Shown here piece by piece: positions 45,322 through 58,600 of a stretch of DNA of 64,000 nt. The translations under genes and the position numbers were made by a program. The stretch is from assembly GCA_947650365.1 (NCBI GenBank), contig OX393554.1, forward strand, positions 39,715,200 through 39,779,199, in the 5' to 3' direction. The notes under the pieces are model-generated. The model saw only the letters and a list, made by a program, of their open reading frames with translations, did not search any database and was not told the DNA's origin. This stretch comes from Chamaelirium japonicum (Eukaryota; Streptophyta; Magnoliopsida; Liliales; Melanthiaceae). Numbering within the stretch: position 1 is the first letter of the stretch; each line of letters opens with the position of its first letter.

Positions 45322-46085
45322 TAAGCTCATTATTACAATGTTGAAAAGGAAATTTTTAGTACTGCATTGACCTTTAATAGCTGAAATTCTACACTTCTCT
45401 TTAAAGAACCCTGCATGCATCATCCAAACCTCTGTATCACAAAAATGTGGACTTTTCTCCTAAAACTCTACTTTTATACCAAAATTTTCATAAGTTTTTT
45501 AAAGAGGACATATCTGTCCAAGTTAGAGTGACACGTGTAAATGCTATTGCATCAAAGAGACCAAAGTTCAAAGTCTGCCAATCACAGGAGCACATAAATT
45601 TTTCCCACAGATGCACAACATTATTATACTCCACATGACATAAGGCATTCTCGGGATTCGATCGATTTAGTGACCTCCAGGGAGGAAAACAATGGGTTAA
45701 CCACTGGGAAGCAACCGGAATTGCAAATTTCAATGATCATGCAAGATCGAAAGAGTATGTATTATCATAAGAGAATTAGGATACTAGCACACTAACCTAT
45801 CAACTGTATATCCAGAACCAACTAATTTAGATTTCCTGAATGTATTAACTCATGAACTTACAGAGATAAATGTATAACCATATGCGTTAAGTCTTGCATC
45901 AAAGCAAGATTTTTAAACACTGATGTAATGTAGAAAGTGTTTTTTAAGTCTAAAACACAAAGTCAATATGAAGGACAAATCTAAAGGACCCAACAATCCA
46001 ACAACTTCCATATGTGAATGCATCTAATTTCTACAAAAAGATGTTTCATTTATCTTTGCATTGATTTTCTTTTGTGCATAAAACC

Positions 46086-46332
46086 ATGTATAGTGTTGTA
46101 GACTGTGAAACCCGAGTTAATCCGCAATATGTCTTTAGGAACACAAACAAAATTAGATTTAAAGTGCTCGAGTCAGAAAATCCTGCAATTGTTCGATGAT
46201 GGAGGCTTCCACGCACTGTCGAGGAGAGGAAGAAAGATGAGGAGATTGGTGCCAAGCTGAAAATATTAAGGATGTTGATAATTTAGAAAAAAATTATATA
46301 AAATTGATTTTGGTGTTTTGTGGACTCAATTA
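46086..46332 (+). pseudogene. Unidentified coding-like patch, unit A
   Basis: The frame ATG TAT AGT... reads VFRNTNKIRFKVLESENPAI and, after one TGA (46,197), LPRTVEERKKDEEIGAKLK, ending at TAG near 46,330. The paralogous patch in unit B (48,175-48,420) is open at this position but has its own TGA one codon earlier (48,286). The parent sequence therefore probably read through. I do not recognise the protein. It could be a captured exon or chance; no splice structure is evident. Confidence 0.35.
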
Positions 46333-46991
46333 GATTGCCCAAAAAAGGGTTAATTGGTGACTAATCTCCGACATAAGAAATTGTAAACATAAACTGCAGC
46401 GAGATATCCCCATAACATTAGGTCTCCGAGTATTTTTAACAACCCGAAATCACCCTCATCGTTGGCCTTTCTTCTCCAGTTTCTCTCGAGCTGCGGTGGC
46501 GGAGGCAGCAGGGTGAGGCAGGTGCTCAGGTGGTCGGAGATCGGGCATGCGGGTGCGGCAGAGGTACGACGGGGCGACGACATTGGTCTTGAGTTGCAGC
46601 TGCTTTGAGACGTCACGGACGACGGAGGGGTTCGGTTCGGAATAGGTTTAGGTTTCGGATTAGATCTAGGGTTTATCCTATAACCTACATATTTTAGTCT
46701 TTAGGATTCGGTTTAGCTTAAAAAGAAGTGATATGAAATGAAAATTTAAAGTGCAGTGATGGTGTTCTTGTTCTTATAATTTGGCTGTCCTTTATGTTCG
46801 TTGATATTTTGACAATGGACGGGCCGCTAACTACCCCCAAAGGAAACCCAGGCCCATGTTTTTGTCTTTTGTTGTCAGCCCACGCCGGATCGAGTTCTTC
46901 TTAAAAGTTTAGTGCTCCTCCTCCTCCTCCCCCGCCGCCGCCGCCGAATGATATCTCTGGCTACCGAACCTCCTCGTCCTCTCACTGTCCG

Positions 46992-47096
46992 ATGGATCAG
47001 AGCAACCCCACCATCACGGAGCTCTTCTGGTCTCTGATCAACAAGGCCGACCGGAGATTCTCCAGAGTCCGAGATCTCCCCAACAATCATGATTGA
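46992..47096 (+). pseudogene. Truncated SCAI exon 1 duplicate
   Basis: ATG to the junction encodes the same N-terminus as the real exon 1 with three visible changes (P-A-V to P-T-I, D-K to N-K). It then runs into unit B sequence after LPN and stops at TGA (47,094-47,096), giving a 34-residue frame. The 5' splice site of exon 1 lies beyond the breakpoint and is absent, so this copy cannot splice to exon 2 in the normal way. Confidence 0.85.
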
Positions 47097-49165
47097 CTTC
47101 TTATTAATCTTCTCCATTTGATTACCTGTCTGCACGAGGACTTCTTAGGAGGTTACGCATCATAGTACTCCTCTCGTCCATCCACGCTTAACTGCGGAGT
47201 ACTTATGGAATTCGCTGCGGCTCATGGTTTCAAAACTTGTCTTTGTGTTATAGGGATGTGAAGTTATATTTATAGCCCATAATATCTATTTCACCAAGCG
47301 ATGTGGGACTAATTCATGATCTTAGACACCTCACCTCACCTCACTGCACCTCACCCTAATTCATCATTCTTGGCTTTTTCCATCTCAGAGTCTTGGCTCT
47401 TGGTCTTCATAGATAAGCTTATTATTACAATGTTGAAAAAGAAATTTTTAGTACTGCATTGATCTTTAATAGCTGAAATTCTACATTTCTCTTTAAAGAA
47501 CCCTGCATGCATCATCCAAACTTCTTTATCACAAAAATGTGGACTTTTCTCCTAAAACTCTATTTTTATACCAAAATTTTTATTATTTTTTTTAAGAGGA
47601 CATATCTGTCCAAGTTAGAGTGACACGTGTAAATGCTATTGCATCAAAGAGATCAAAGTTCAAAGTTTGCCAATCACAGGAGCACATAAATTTTTCCCAC
47701 AGATGCACAACTTTATTATACTCCACATGACATAAGGCATTCTTGGGATTCGATCGATCTAGTGACCTCCAGGGAGGAAAACAATGGGTTAACCACTTGG
47801 AAGCAACCGGAGTTGCAAATTTCAATGATCATGCAAGATCGAAAGAGTATGTATTATCATAAGAGAATTAAGATACTAGCGCACTAACCTATCAACTGTA
47901 TATCCAGAACCAACTAATTTAGATTTCCTGAAAGTATTAACTCATGAACTTACAGAGATAAATGTATAACCATATGCGTTAAGTCTTGCATCAAAGCAAG
48001 ATTTTTATACACTGATGTAATGTAGAAAGTGTTTTTTAAGTCTAAAACACAAAGTCAATATGAAGGACAAATCTAAAGGACCCAACAATCCAACAACTTC
48101 CATATGCGAATGCATCTAATTTCTACAAAAAGATGTTTCATTTATCTTTGCATTGATTTTCTTTTGTGCATAAAACCATGTATAGTATTGTAAACTGTGA
48201 AACCCGAGTCAATATGCAATATGTCTTTAGGAACACAAACAAAATTAGATTTAAAGTGCTCGAGTCAGAAAATCCTGCAATTGTTTGATGGTGGAGGCTT
48301 CCACGCACTGTTGAGGAGAGGAAGAAAGATGAGGAGATTGGTGCCAAGCTGAAAATATTAAGGATGTTGATAATTTAGAAAAAAATTATATAAAATTGAT
48401 TTTGGTGTTTTGTGGACTCAATTAGATTGCCCAAAAAAAGGGTTAATTGGTGACTAATCTTCGACATAAGAAATTGTAAATGTAAATTAAAGCGAGATAT
48501 CCCCATAACATTACGTCTCCGAGTATTTTTAACAACCCGAAATCACCCTCATCGTCGGCTTTTCTTCTCCAGTTTCTCTCGAGCTGCGGTGGCGGAGGCA
48601 GCAGGGTGAGGCAGGTACTCAGGTGGTCGGAGATCGAGCATCCGGGTGCGGCAGAGGTACGACGACATTGGTCTTGAGTTGCAGGTGCTTTGAGACGTCA
48701 TGGACGGCGGAGGGGTTCGGTTCGGAATAAGTTTAGGTTTCGGATTAGATCTAGGGTTTATCCTATAACCTACATATTTTAGGGTTTAGGATTCGGTTTA
48801 GCTTAAAAAGAAGTGAGATGAAATGAAAATTTAAAGTGCAGTGAGGGGTATTCTTGTTCTTATAATTTGGCTGTCCTTTATGTTCGTTGATATTTTGACA
48901 ATGGACGGGCCGCTAACTACCCCCAAAGGAAAGCCCATGTTTTTGTCTTTTGTTGTCAGCCCACGTCGGATCGAGTCCTTCTTAAAAGTTTAGTGCTCCT
49001 CCTCCTCCTCCCCCGCCGCCGCCGCTGAATGATATCTCCGGCTACCGATCCTCCTCGTCCTCTCACTGTCCGATGGATCAGAGCAACCCCGCCGTCACGG
49101 AGCTCTTCTGGTCTCTGATCGACAAGGCCGACCGGAGATTCTCCAGAGTCCGGGATCTCCCCAAC
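47085..49165 (+). repeat. Tandem duplication unit B (upstream region used by the SCAI gene)
   Basis: Direct repeat of 45,003-47,084, containing its own Cassandra-like LTR (47,097-47,413), the paralogous coding-like patch, and the GC-rich 5' region of the intact gene. The likely promoter and 5' UTR of the SCAI gene lie in its last ~400 bp (CCTCCTCCTCCCCCGCCGCC leader at 48,996-49,024). Confidence 0.92.
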
Positions 49166-49659
49166 TACGGCCGCAACAGGTGAAGCATAGAATCGAATCA
49201 TTCGATCACCCCCGTCTCGATCCGCTTCCCAAACCCTAGGTTCCAAATCTTAGATCGATGCCTTCCAGGAACGACTCGGACTTCCAGAAGGCGTTCAAGA
49301 TCTACACGCAGCTGTGGAAGATGCAGCAGGAGCACCGGCAGAAGCTCGTGGAGGGGGGGTTCAAGCGGTGGGAGATCGGCGAGATCGCCTCCCGGATCGC
49401 TCAGCTCTACTACGGGCAGTACCAGCGGACCGGCGACTACGGCTACCTGAAAGAGGCCTACATCTTCTACGAGGCCGTCCTTGAACGCGAGTACTTCCGC
49501 GACGGCGCCGCCCCCCTGGAGGCCGGCCTCGCCAGGAAGCAGCTCCGATTCCTTGCCCGCTTCCTGATTGTGTGCCTTGTGCTCGGCCGCCGGGACATGG
49601 TCTCCCACCTAGTCACCCAGCTCCGGGTGCTGGTAGATGAGTGCAGGAGGAACTTCCAG
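49073..49659 (+). CDS. SCAI: SCAI-like exons 1 and 2
   Basis: Exon 1 (49,073-49,179, 35 codons plus two bases) joins exon 2 (49,269-49,659) across an 89-bp intron starting GTGAAG and ending CCTTCCAG; AG|G makes Arg. Starting exon 2 from its own ATG at 49,258 would lose the conserved FWSLIDKAD segment, so I prefer the spliced start. Exon 2 ends ...DECRRNFQ before GTGATC. A long opposite-strand frame (49,198-49,608) is a shadow. Confidence 0.92.
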
Positions 49660-52600
49660 GTGATCTTTTGCTTCTTCGAGCAATACATTGTCACAACCCA
49701 AATTCCCGATTAATTTCAAAATACCAATTAATACGATGGTGTGGTGGTAATGGAGGCATGGTGGTGCTGGTATTGGTGTCGGGGTGATGGTGGTGGTGCT
49801 GAAACGATGAAGGCAGTCGTGCATGTGCAGGAGATCGAGGGAGAGTGAGAGAAGAGAGCCCGTTAGAGAGAGAAAGTGAAAGAAAGGAGAAGAGGGAGAG
49901 AACAGCATGGGTTTGTCGGTGCTTGAGTTGGAGCCGCTCGTTGTAGGAAGAGGAGTCCCCACTTTTTTCAGATATGAGGGAAGGAGTTGGAAGCTGCTGG
50001 GGAAGAAGAGGGAGGAGGGAGAGATTTAAGTGGGAGGGTGGTGCAACCTAGTGTGTGCTAATGCAAATCAAACACAATTGTGAAGGTGAAGTGTGTTGCC
50101 TGATTGAATTTAAAGAGGTGTTTACTGAATTTAAGATACAAACAATGATTTTCAGTTTTTTTTTTTAAATAATTTTAGCAATGGAGATTTGTATGACTTT
50201 CGCTTAAACAGTCAATGAATTCAGGAAAAAGACATTAGTAGATACTGCGGCATTCACTTTAAGAATTAAATAAACTTAATTTCAACAAGTATATAATTCC
50301 TTTAACATCTAAAAACACGAGTTCTCTTGTTAAATAAAGAGATCTAAAGATAATCAACTGCGGAGGCTATGCAGTCAAAGCCGCGCCTAGCTTTTGACCC
50401 CATTTTCCATAATTTCTTTTAAATTTTCTAGGTTTCACATTAGAGAGAGAGAGAGCCTTGCTTGTTCCGCGGTTAAGATCGGCATGGCAAAAGGGTGGCC
50501 ATGGATCCAAGGGGAAATAGGGAGGACCCGGAGGAGGAAAGGGAGGAAGGGAAGAGGGAGAGGGTTTGCCTGTTCCGCGGCCTCCTCCTCTACAATCGTC
50601 TGCACGCACAGAGGAAGGAGGAGAATGGGAGGGAAAAGAGGTGAAGGGAGGAGAAGAGATGGAAGAGGGAGAAGGGAAGTGGGTGGTCCTACCTAGCCTC
50701 TATGGGGCTCCACCACTAGACTTGTTGTTCCTTCTCGATGGCTGCACATCAGAGAGCTGAGAGGAAGATGAGGGTTAGGGCTGGGGTTAGATGAAACGGG
50801 AAATGGGGATACGATTAGTTCTATGGCATCTAATCTTAGGGCTGGCAATGGGTCTGGTCGGGTCGTGTTCGGTTTCGTGTCGTGTCCAAAATCCCTAAAC
50901 CCAGACCCGACCCGTTTTCCTAATCGTGTCTAGACCCTAAACTCGTACCCGACCTATTTATAAACGGGTAGACCTGCTAAGATTCTTTTAAATATTAATT
51001 TTTTATTTCGTTACAACTCTCCATCATGGGTGTCCTTATTATAGTCGTTCGTTGAACCCATCGTAGACCAGTGAATCACATAATTGGCTACATCGCACTG
51101 TGATCGGATGCCGGGTAGACCCGACACGACCCATTGAATTTTAAATGGGTCTTAAACAAAACGGGTCGGAGACAAAACCCGGACCCGACCCGTTTGCCAA
51201 TCAGGTTAGTTGTGTCGACCCTTTTACGACCCGAACCCGTTTAACCCAGACCCGTTAATTTCGTGTCGGGTCGTGTCAGATTTGCCATGTCGGGTCCAAA
51301 ATTGCCAGCCCTATCTAATCTGAACCTCTCATTTATTTCCCCCTGTAAATCTCAATCCCTCTTTGTCTCAATTGTTTGTCTCTTCATGTTTATCCCCCCC
51401 CCCCAACCATTGTTCCCTCTCTCTCTCTCTCTCTCTGGAGAGGCATATAGCCCTAACTCTTTCTTTTCCTCATCACTCTCTCCTCTCTCTTTTTCTCTAC
51501 TGCATTAACAAGATGCATGAATATAAAAGGTCATGGGATGCGGGTGCTTAGTGTGGTGCACAAATGGGTATGCACAACTAGCATCACAAATGGTATAGCA
51601 AAGAGGAAGATGATGTTCAATGCAACTTATTACTGGATTAAATAAAATTAAAGCATATATAAACATAACAAGTATCCACTTCATTGGCTTTTGAATTAAA
51701 CTATAAATAGACATGTTGCCAAGTGAAGTCATTATGCAGCAACTATTAGTCAATAATAAATTCCCCTGATTATCATCCTTGTTCTTAATTCAATACAAAA
51801 TACTTTTGCAAATTAAAGCAGACAATCTCCATGATACTATCAATGTGGTGCATGTGATGAATGCATGTATGTCCTTGACTTATTAGGTATTATAGTGGAC
51901 ATGATATGATGAAATGCATGATTATGATAATGAACAACTTTAATACTATTCAATGGACCATAAGGGAAAGTCATCAAGTCTTCCTTGATTACATTGACTT
52001 TATTCTCACAACTTGGCCCTTCGGCCAGAACATACAAGCCTGTAGTTTCTGTAAGGGTTGTTTCTTAGGTACTATTTTCTTTAATGGTTGTGGCCATAAT
52101 GTAATTTAACGACTATTTTTTTATTAAGGAATACGTATTGGCTCGACCACTATGATGAACATCCCGATCAAATTGCCAAGGCTTGCCTAATAAGAGGTCA
52201 TAAATATCCAATGGTATTGTGCCACACCAAATCTCATCCTAAGTCTGCCCTAATTGAAAAACTAGATAATGGTTTGTCACACGAATACCTTCATCGTCAT
52301 CTACCCAGGAAACGCGGTATGAGTGGGGTAATGGCAATGGTTTTAGTTTGAAGATCTTTATCAGATATTCATTGACATTTGCATGTACAATATCCATCAA
52401 CTAAAATACAAGTGTTCTTCCAATTAATTTCACAAAGCTTTTAAAACATTTTATATTTTGTTATTTACTGAACCACTTTGGAATTTTTGGATCACTCATA
52501 TTCTTCGTTGGGGTTTGTTCAAAAAACTCATGAGGTGTAGTGGGAAAGGAAGGCTTCTCAAAGTGCTGATGTGGGGCAACCGGAAGATCATGTCCATAGA

Positions 52601-55600
52601 GAACCATAAGGGGATGTTCATTCACATCTCCTATGACTTCTATACTTGTAAGATTTTGTTCGTGATCCTCATCATTTTCCTCTACTTCACTATGCTCCTC
52701 ATGCCCATTCTGATAAATATAGTTCATCTAAGGTTGGAATTGCCTTCACAGACACTCTATAGATATATGGAATAGATTTAAAACAATTTAAGCCAGTTCC
52801 TAATACTCCCTTAGCTTTTTTCCACATTATCTTGATCCCGGGATGAAGTAGAATGGGTTCCTGTAGGTCTTTCCTTAATTGATGCCTTGCCTTCTGTCGA
52901 TTGTTTACCAACATTACCCATAGGGTTCCTTTCAGGCTCAATTCTTCGGAAGTTGGTTCGCTTGCTGTTTTCTTCACTCTTGATAGCCTTGTTATATGCA
53001 TCATCAACCCTTGTCAGCTCATGTTGGGATATATAATCCTAAATTTGTGGTCTCAACTCGGCTACATAGCGTGCATCTGTATGTTCTTGGCTCTCAGTTA
53101 AATCGTTCGTAGCAAGCAATTAATAGAACTCCTCCATATACTCATGACCTAAAGGCTTATCTCAGATTATGCTAGTGTTGAAATATCTTTTGCTTGTATC
53201 CCGTGGGAAGAAATTTTAAATCCATGTTTTCTTTCATCTTCTACAAGGTCGTTCCATGTCCTTACCTTTCGTTATATACGGGTTTGAACTTGGTACCACC
53301 ACACCAACACATGGATTCTGAACTTCAGACTCTCAAACTTGGACTTTTTTATCCTCAAATATTTTTTGCGGCTTATATGAAATATTGGTCTAGACGATCA
53401 ACCCATTCAAAGATAGTCTTCTGGCTGCATTCTTCCCTCAAAATCATTAAGTTCGATCTTTACTCCACGGTCCCATCATTTATCATTAAATCTTCTATCC
53501 TAGAAACTTCAATCATCAAGCCTTCTCCCGATATGCATCCTTCGCCACAGTCATCATCCTCGTTGTAGGGCTTCGATTTCTTCTTCTATCTCCGCCAACA
53601 TTCCTAGGCACTTGATTAACTTGTGTATTTGCCTGAGCTCCTTGGTTTTCATTCGGGTTTTCATCTAGACAAGTAACTATACGTGTCATAAGACGTGTCA
53701 GGTTAGCAACTTCTTCTTGGATGAGGGTGGGGGTTTGACCTTACTGATGGACTGGCTCATCCAACTCATTATTGGGCTACCGGTAACTTAGAGTCAATTG
53801 GGATATAGGATGGAGTTCGCTAAAATTGCGGCGCACTGAAATTTATTTTGGGGAATGAAGATGGGCTCTGGATTGAGAACCTATGTATGCTCTTATGCCA
53901 GAGCTCGGTGGAGGAATACTACTCAACCACATTTACCTCTTCCTTTTTTAGCTTCACTGGTATGACGTAGAGAGTGTAACCTTTCTTTCCTTTCACCACT
54001 ACCATGGAGCCATTAGTAAGCTTTCATTGTCCAGCACAAAAGTGGTTGTTATAGCCTTCATCATCAAGCTTTCCGGCGTAGATCAAGTTGAGGCGGGTTG
54101 GGAACATTCCTCCTATCTTCGAGCATCACATTGCACCCAATGCTAGTCTCCAAGTATACATTTTCCCTTCCAATGATCTTGGACATACCATCATTTCCCA
54201 TTTGAACATGACCAAGATCACAAGGTGTATAGGAAGAGAAGAAAGCTTTTTTTGGAGTGACATGGAAGGACGCATCAGAATCAATAAGCCAAGTTGTGCA
54301 ATCACATGCGAGACCACCAAAGCTTTCATCACCACAATGACGACATCCCATCCTAAGCGGCTACTCCTGTGGCCTTATCTTCTTTTTTTCCATCATCATT
54401 TTTTTTCTTTTCTTCTCTTTTGTACTTTCTTTGTTATCTCTTCGTATGCACTAGCTTGTGACAATAGTAGCATTCTATCATCTTTCTTGATTTGGATCTC
54501 TCTTTATATCCTTCATGACATGTAGGCTTTTTACTCTTACTTCTCTCTCGTTTCCATGACAAGTGCTTCCAAGTATGAAGAAAAACCCAAGGTTTTCCTT
54601 TTTATTTCTTCATTCAACAAACTAATGAGCACTTGGCCATAGTGACAATCTCATCCGGAGCTATGTTGTTAAGTGCTACTACAAGAGTCTCCCAATTGTA
54701 GAGCAATGAACTAAGGAGCAACTATGCTTGCAACTCGTTTTCGAGCATCATCTTCATGGAGGAGAGTTGGTTCATAATGCTTTGATCAAGTGCTTAGCAA
54801 TAGAGCTACCCTCTTTATACATCAAGTTCATTAACTTCTGGATCAAGAAAGCTTTGTTTTCGGCCGTCTTTCTTTCGTAAAATTTTTCCCACTTCTTCCA
54901 AAAAGAGTGTGCGGAGGTCTTAGTGGATACATGGTGGAATACACTATCATCTAGCCATTGCCGAATGAATCCCACTACCATCTAATTGAGCTTTTTTCAT
55001 TCCTATCGGATGCCGGGTAGACCCGACACGACCCATTGAATTTTAAATGGGTCTTAAACAAAACGGGTCGGAGACAAAACCCGGACCCGACCCGTTTGCC
55101 AATCAGGTTAGTTGTGTCGACCCTTTTACGACCCGAACCCATTTAACCCAGACCCGTTAATTTCGTGTCGGGTCGTGTCAGATTTGCCATGTCGGGTCCA
55201 AAATTGCCAGCCCTATCTAATCTGAACCTCTCATTTATTTCCCCCTGTAAATCTCAATCCCTCTTTGTCTCAACTGTTTGTCTCTTCAAGTTCATTAACT
55301 TCTGGATCAAGAAAGCTTTGTTTTCGGCCGTGTTTCTTTCGTAAAATTTTTCCCACTTCTTCCAAAGAGAGTGTGCGGAGGTCTTAGTGGATACATGGTG
55401 GAATACACTATCATCTAGCCATTGCCGAATGAATCCCACTACCATCTAAATGAGCTTTTTTCATTCCTCAATGCTTATGTCCTCTGGCTTGGCTTCGTCA
55501 CCTCCAACGGGTCCAAGTGTTTGCAATATTATAGGTCCTCCACTTTTTATTTCCAAATCACCCAATTGATCCCATTCAAACTAACCATGTGGCTCATGCT

Positions 55601-58600
55601 AGATGACTTCATTACTTCATACATTTCGTCGAACATCTTGTAGGCGAAACTTGCTCTAATACTACTTGTTGGGAAAACTACCCCTTCCCATTGTTGTGTT
55701 AAGTAAGAGAAATGAGAACAAACAATGAACAAGACAAGGAAATCAAGCAAGCACGCAAAGACACCAAGACTTTTGCATGGAAAACCCTTCGATGTGAATG
55801 GGATAAACCACAGACTGAAGTCCATCCAAATCTTCCTCTATATCAGCAATGGGCTTACAATGATTTCTTCTCTAGACAAATCTAGAGGCTACCAAAATTC
55901 AAGAGAAAACACTCTCTTGGATACACAATGATCGTCACCTACAAGGATGAAATACTAACAAAGAAAGATCTCACCGAAGTGAAAAACTCTTCCAAACACC
56001 TTGGAGAAATTGATCAATCTTTCATTTGCCGGGATAAAGCTTCTGTAACCGGAGACGAGTGAACATTCTTCTTCCTTCTTGAGAACAAAGTGTGTTGAAC
56101 ACTCCATCTAGAGTAAAACACCCCAAATTCGGATTGCCTTTTCTCCCTTCTTTTCCACCCAAAACTACTTCAAGGGATGGTCAAACATGCAATAAATGTA
56201 CCTCCACTCATACCAATCACAAACCAAGTTTTTGTACCATGAAATCATGCATGAAGGAGAGAGAATGAGTGGGAAAAGAGGGAAAGGAAATAAAAATCTG
56301 GGTGCATGCAACTTACACCACCATTTGGGTCCATCTCCACATAGGAGGGACAAACCCGACACACAACATCATGGTCTTCTAGTTGTTATTGATGGTTGTC
56401 AAACACATTACTAGCTAGATTATAAGAACAGCGCATCATCATGACCTTTATATTGATGGTTGTTAAACATATTTGGTAGCCGGTTTCTATGCTTCTTCCT
56501 TTCTATCAATTTAACATTGATGTAAGAAGAAAGTGTCTTACTCCCTCTATATAATACAAAATCATGTAATTATTTTTTTAATTCTAGTACTCCGTAAATA
56601 TTTAAATTATCTTGCTATCCAATTTCTTGCAAACTGACCCAAAATAGTTAGTACAAGGTTCAATAATTATGGTTATTGTCATCGTTATGTCTTCTCGTTT
56701 TGCTATCTAAATTGTTTTAATCTTGAAATTATTATATCTTTTGATAGATTTGGTCAAACTGGTCAACCCCATGACCGAAACTGCTGCAACGATTCATTAC
56801 AAAATCTCGAACCTTAGTCCCAACTTACCTATATATGCTTTTTTTTTAGAAGCTTGCCTATATATGTAACAAGGCCATACTGTGACTTTGCAGCACCACC
56901 CAATCTCCGATATTGTTGTATTGCCGTAACAAGCTAGTAATTGGTATGTAATTGTGCTGAGATATCATCTTCCATCACCTGCGTAAGAGAAATATGTCTA
57001 CCGACAAAACTACATAGTTTACGATGTGGAACTATATCTGTTTGATGTAGTTTTGATGTCATTTAGTGTCAGCACTAGATAACAATTAATATCGAAGCTA
57101 GATTCAAAAAGATTAATTGTATTTTTGCAGAGCCCGCCTTGGCACTGTCTGCCCATTTGCTCATCTTTCGCCACTTGTGTGCGAGTGGGCATGACTGATA
57201 GATGACTATGACAAGGGAGCTTGTGAGCCTCAGTATGGCTGCCACAATTCTGGTGCACGTGTGGTGTTTCGTAGATCGTGTAGGGAAGGCATCGCACCTT
57301 GCATGGGATCCGTGATGTCTTTGGTGTGATTCGTGATTCATTGTGGGACTCCATCAGGTTCTGTTTCAGCTGAACTATGATCATAACTAGCCCAACTTTG
57401 ATGAACACGAGTCGAGTTGTAGCGTAGCGGAAGCGAACAATGCACCTGAAGAAGAGGAAACGTACAACAAGAAGAAGTAGTTGTTTGCTGGAGAAGAAGA
57501 GGCCTAACTTACTTGTCAAGAGAGGCTACTGGCCATTCATGGAGCCTACAAGAGGTCCTACTCCCTTGTTTTGTCTTTTAGTTGGAGTCCCATATTAGGA
57601 CTTAAGTTTAATGTTATTCTGATTGAGAGTCATTATATTCTGTTGTGGACTTTCAATTTGTTTTGGAGTCCAAATTCAAGTTTAATTGAACTCAGAATCC
57701 TAAGTTGAGTTCTACACAGAAACCGACACCTTTTTTAGATGCTTTTTAATCATTGTTGCGCTTGGATTGGTATGTCAATCCAAGAGAATATGAAAGAACA
57801 AGGGGGATGTGAAGTGTGGGGGTGACAATCAAAATCACCTATGTAAAGAGACGATTGGGCACCATAATGAACACTAATTAATTGCTAAAATAAAGATTCC
57901 ATCTTGTGACAATTTTTTTGCTGCAAATCCTTGGTGAGATGCCTTGGAATAATATGGTGCAGACTCCTTATTTCCTCCAGTAATGTTGTAACGCTTCTAG
58001 TACTTAATCTTCTTGCTTCTTATCCCAGCAAATTCTAATTCCTCTACAATTTCTGCTAGTCCATTGAATTTTGGCATATAAACTAGTGAGATTTCGTTAG
58101 TTATAATTGATTGATCTAGAAACCTATCGGAAACCCATCATAGACGTTCAAGTTCTCAGAATTTCTGAATAAAACACAAGTTGCAGCAACTAGCAAGCCC
58201 ATATCTTTGAGAATTCTACCACAAATCCTTATTAACCCTTTTAGATAATTTATGCTTATAGTAGTAGACATCTTTTAGACTTTCATAATACTTTCTAGAA
58301 TCCCATAACCAGTTCCTTAGTGAACTAATTTCAGATCAAGACTCTAAAATTGGCATTTCTAGGACTTTTCACACTGTTGCAATCAAACCTTTATCTTTCC
58401 TAGTCCTTTCCTCCTGCATCAAGATCTCTATCCAATTAGATATAAAGAAACTTTTATGGGAGGAAGCACCTCATTTTCTCAATATTTTGTTTCTAGATCT
58501 GTAACCAAGTAGCTCTTCTGATTTCCCGAGCATATGATGAGTCTTTATGACATGATATTTTCTGTTACTGTCACATGAACATATTACTTTTAGTTTAACA

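Larger units (their letters stand above)
45003..47084 (+). repeat. Tandem duplication unit A (SCAI promoter region plus most of exon 1)
   Basis: This 2,082-bp segment is repeated at 47,085-49,165 in direct orientation, colinear from end to end with scattered substitutions and a few small indels. It contains a Cassandra-like LTR fragment at its left edge, AT-rich DNA, an unidentified coding-like patch (46,086-46,332) and the SCAI 5' region with 93 bp of exon 1. The junction between units (CTCCCCAAC then AATCATG) shares AAC with the parental ends, a 3-bp microhomology. Confidence 0.92.

Noticed and set aside
49198..49608. 136-codon minus-strand frame opposite SCAI exon 2
   Set aside because: A shadow of the GC-rich coding exon; the + strand matches the SCAI family residue by residue.
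57019..57519. 166-codon minus-strand frame in SCAI intron 2
   Set aside because: No recognisable domain; codon content is erratic and the surroundings look LTR-like. It is an open frame by chance as far as I can see.
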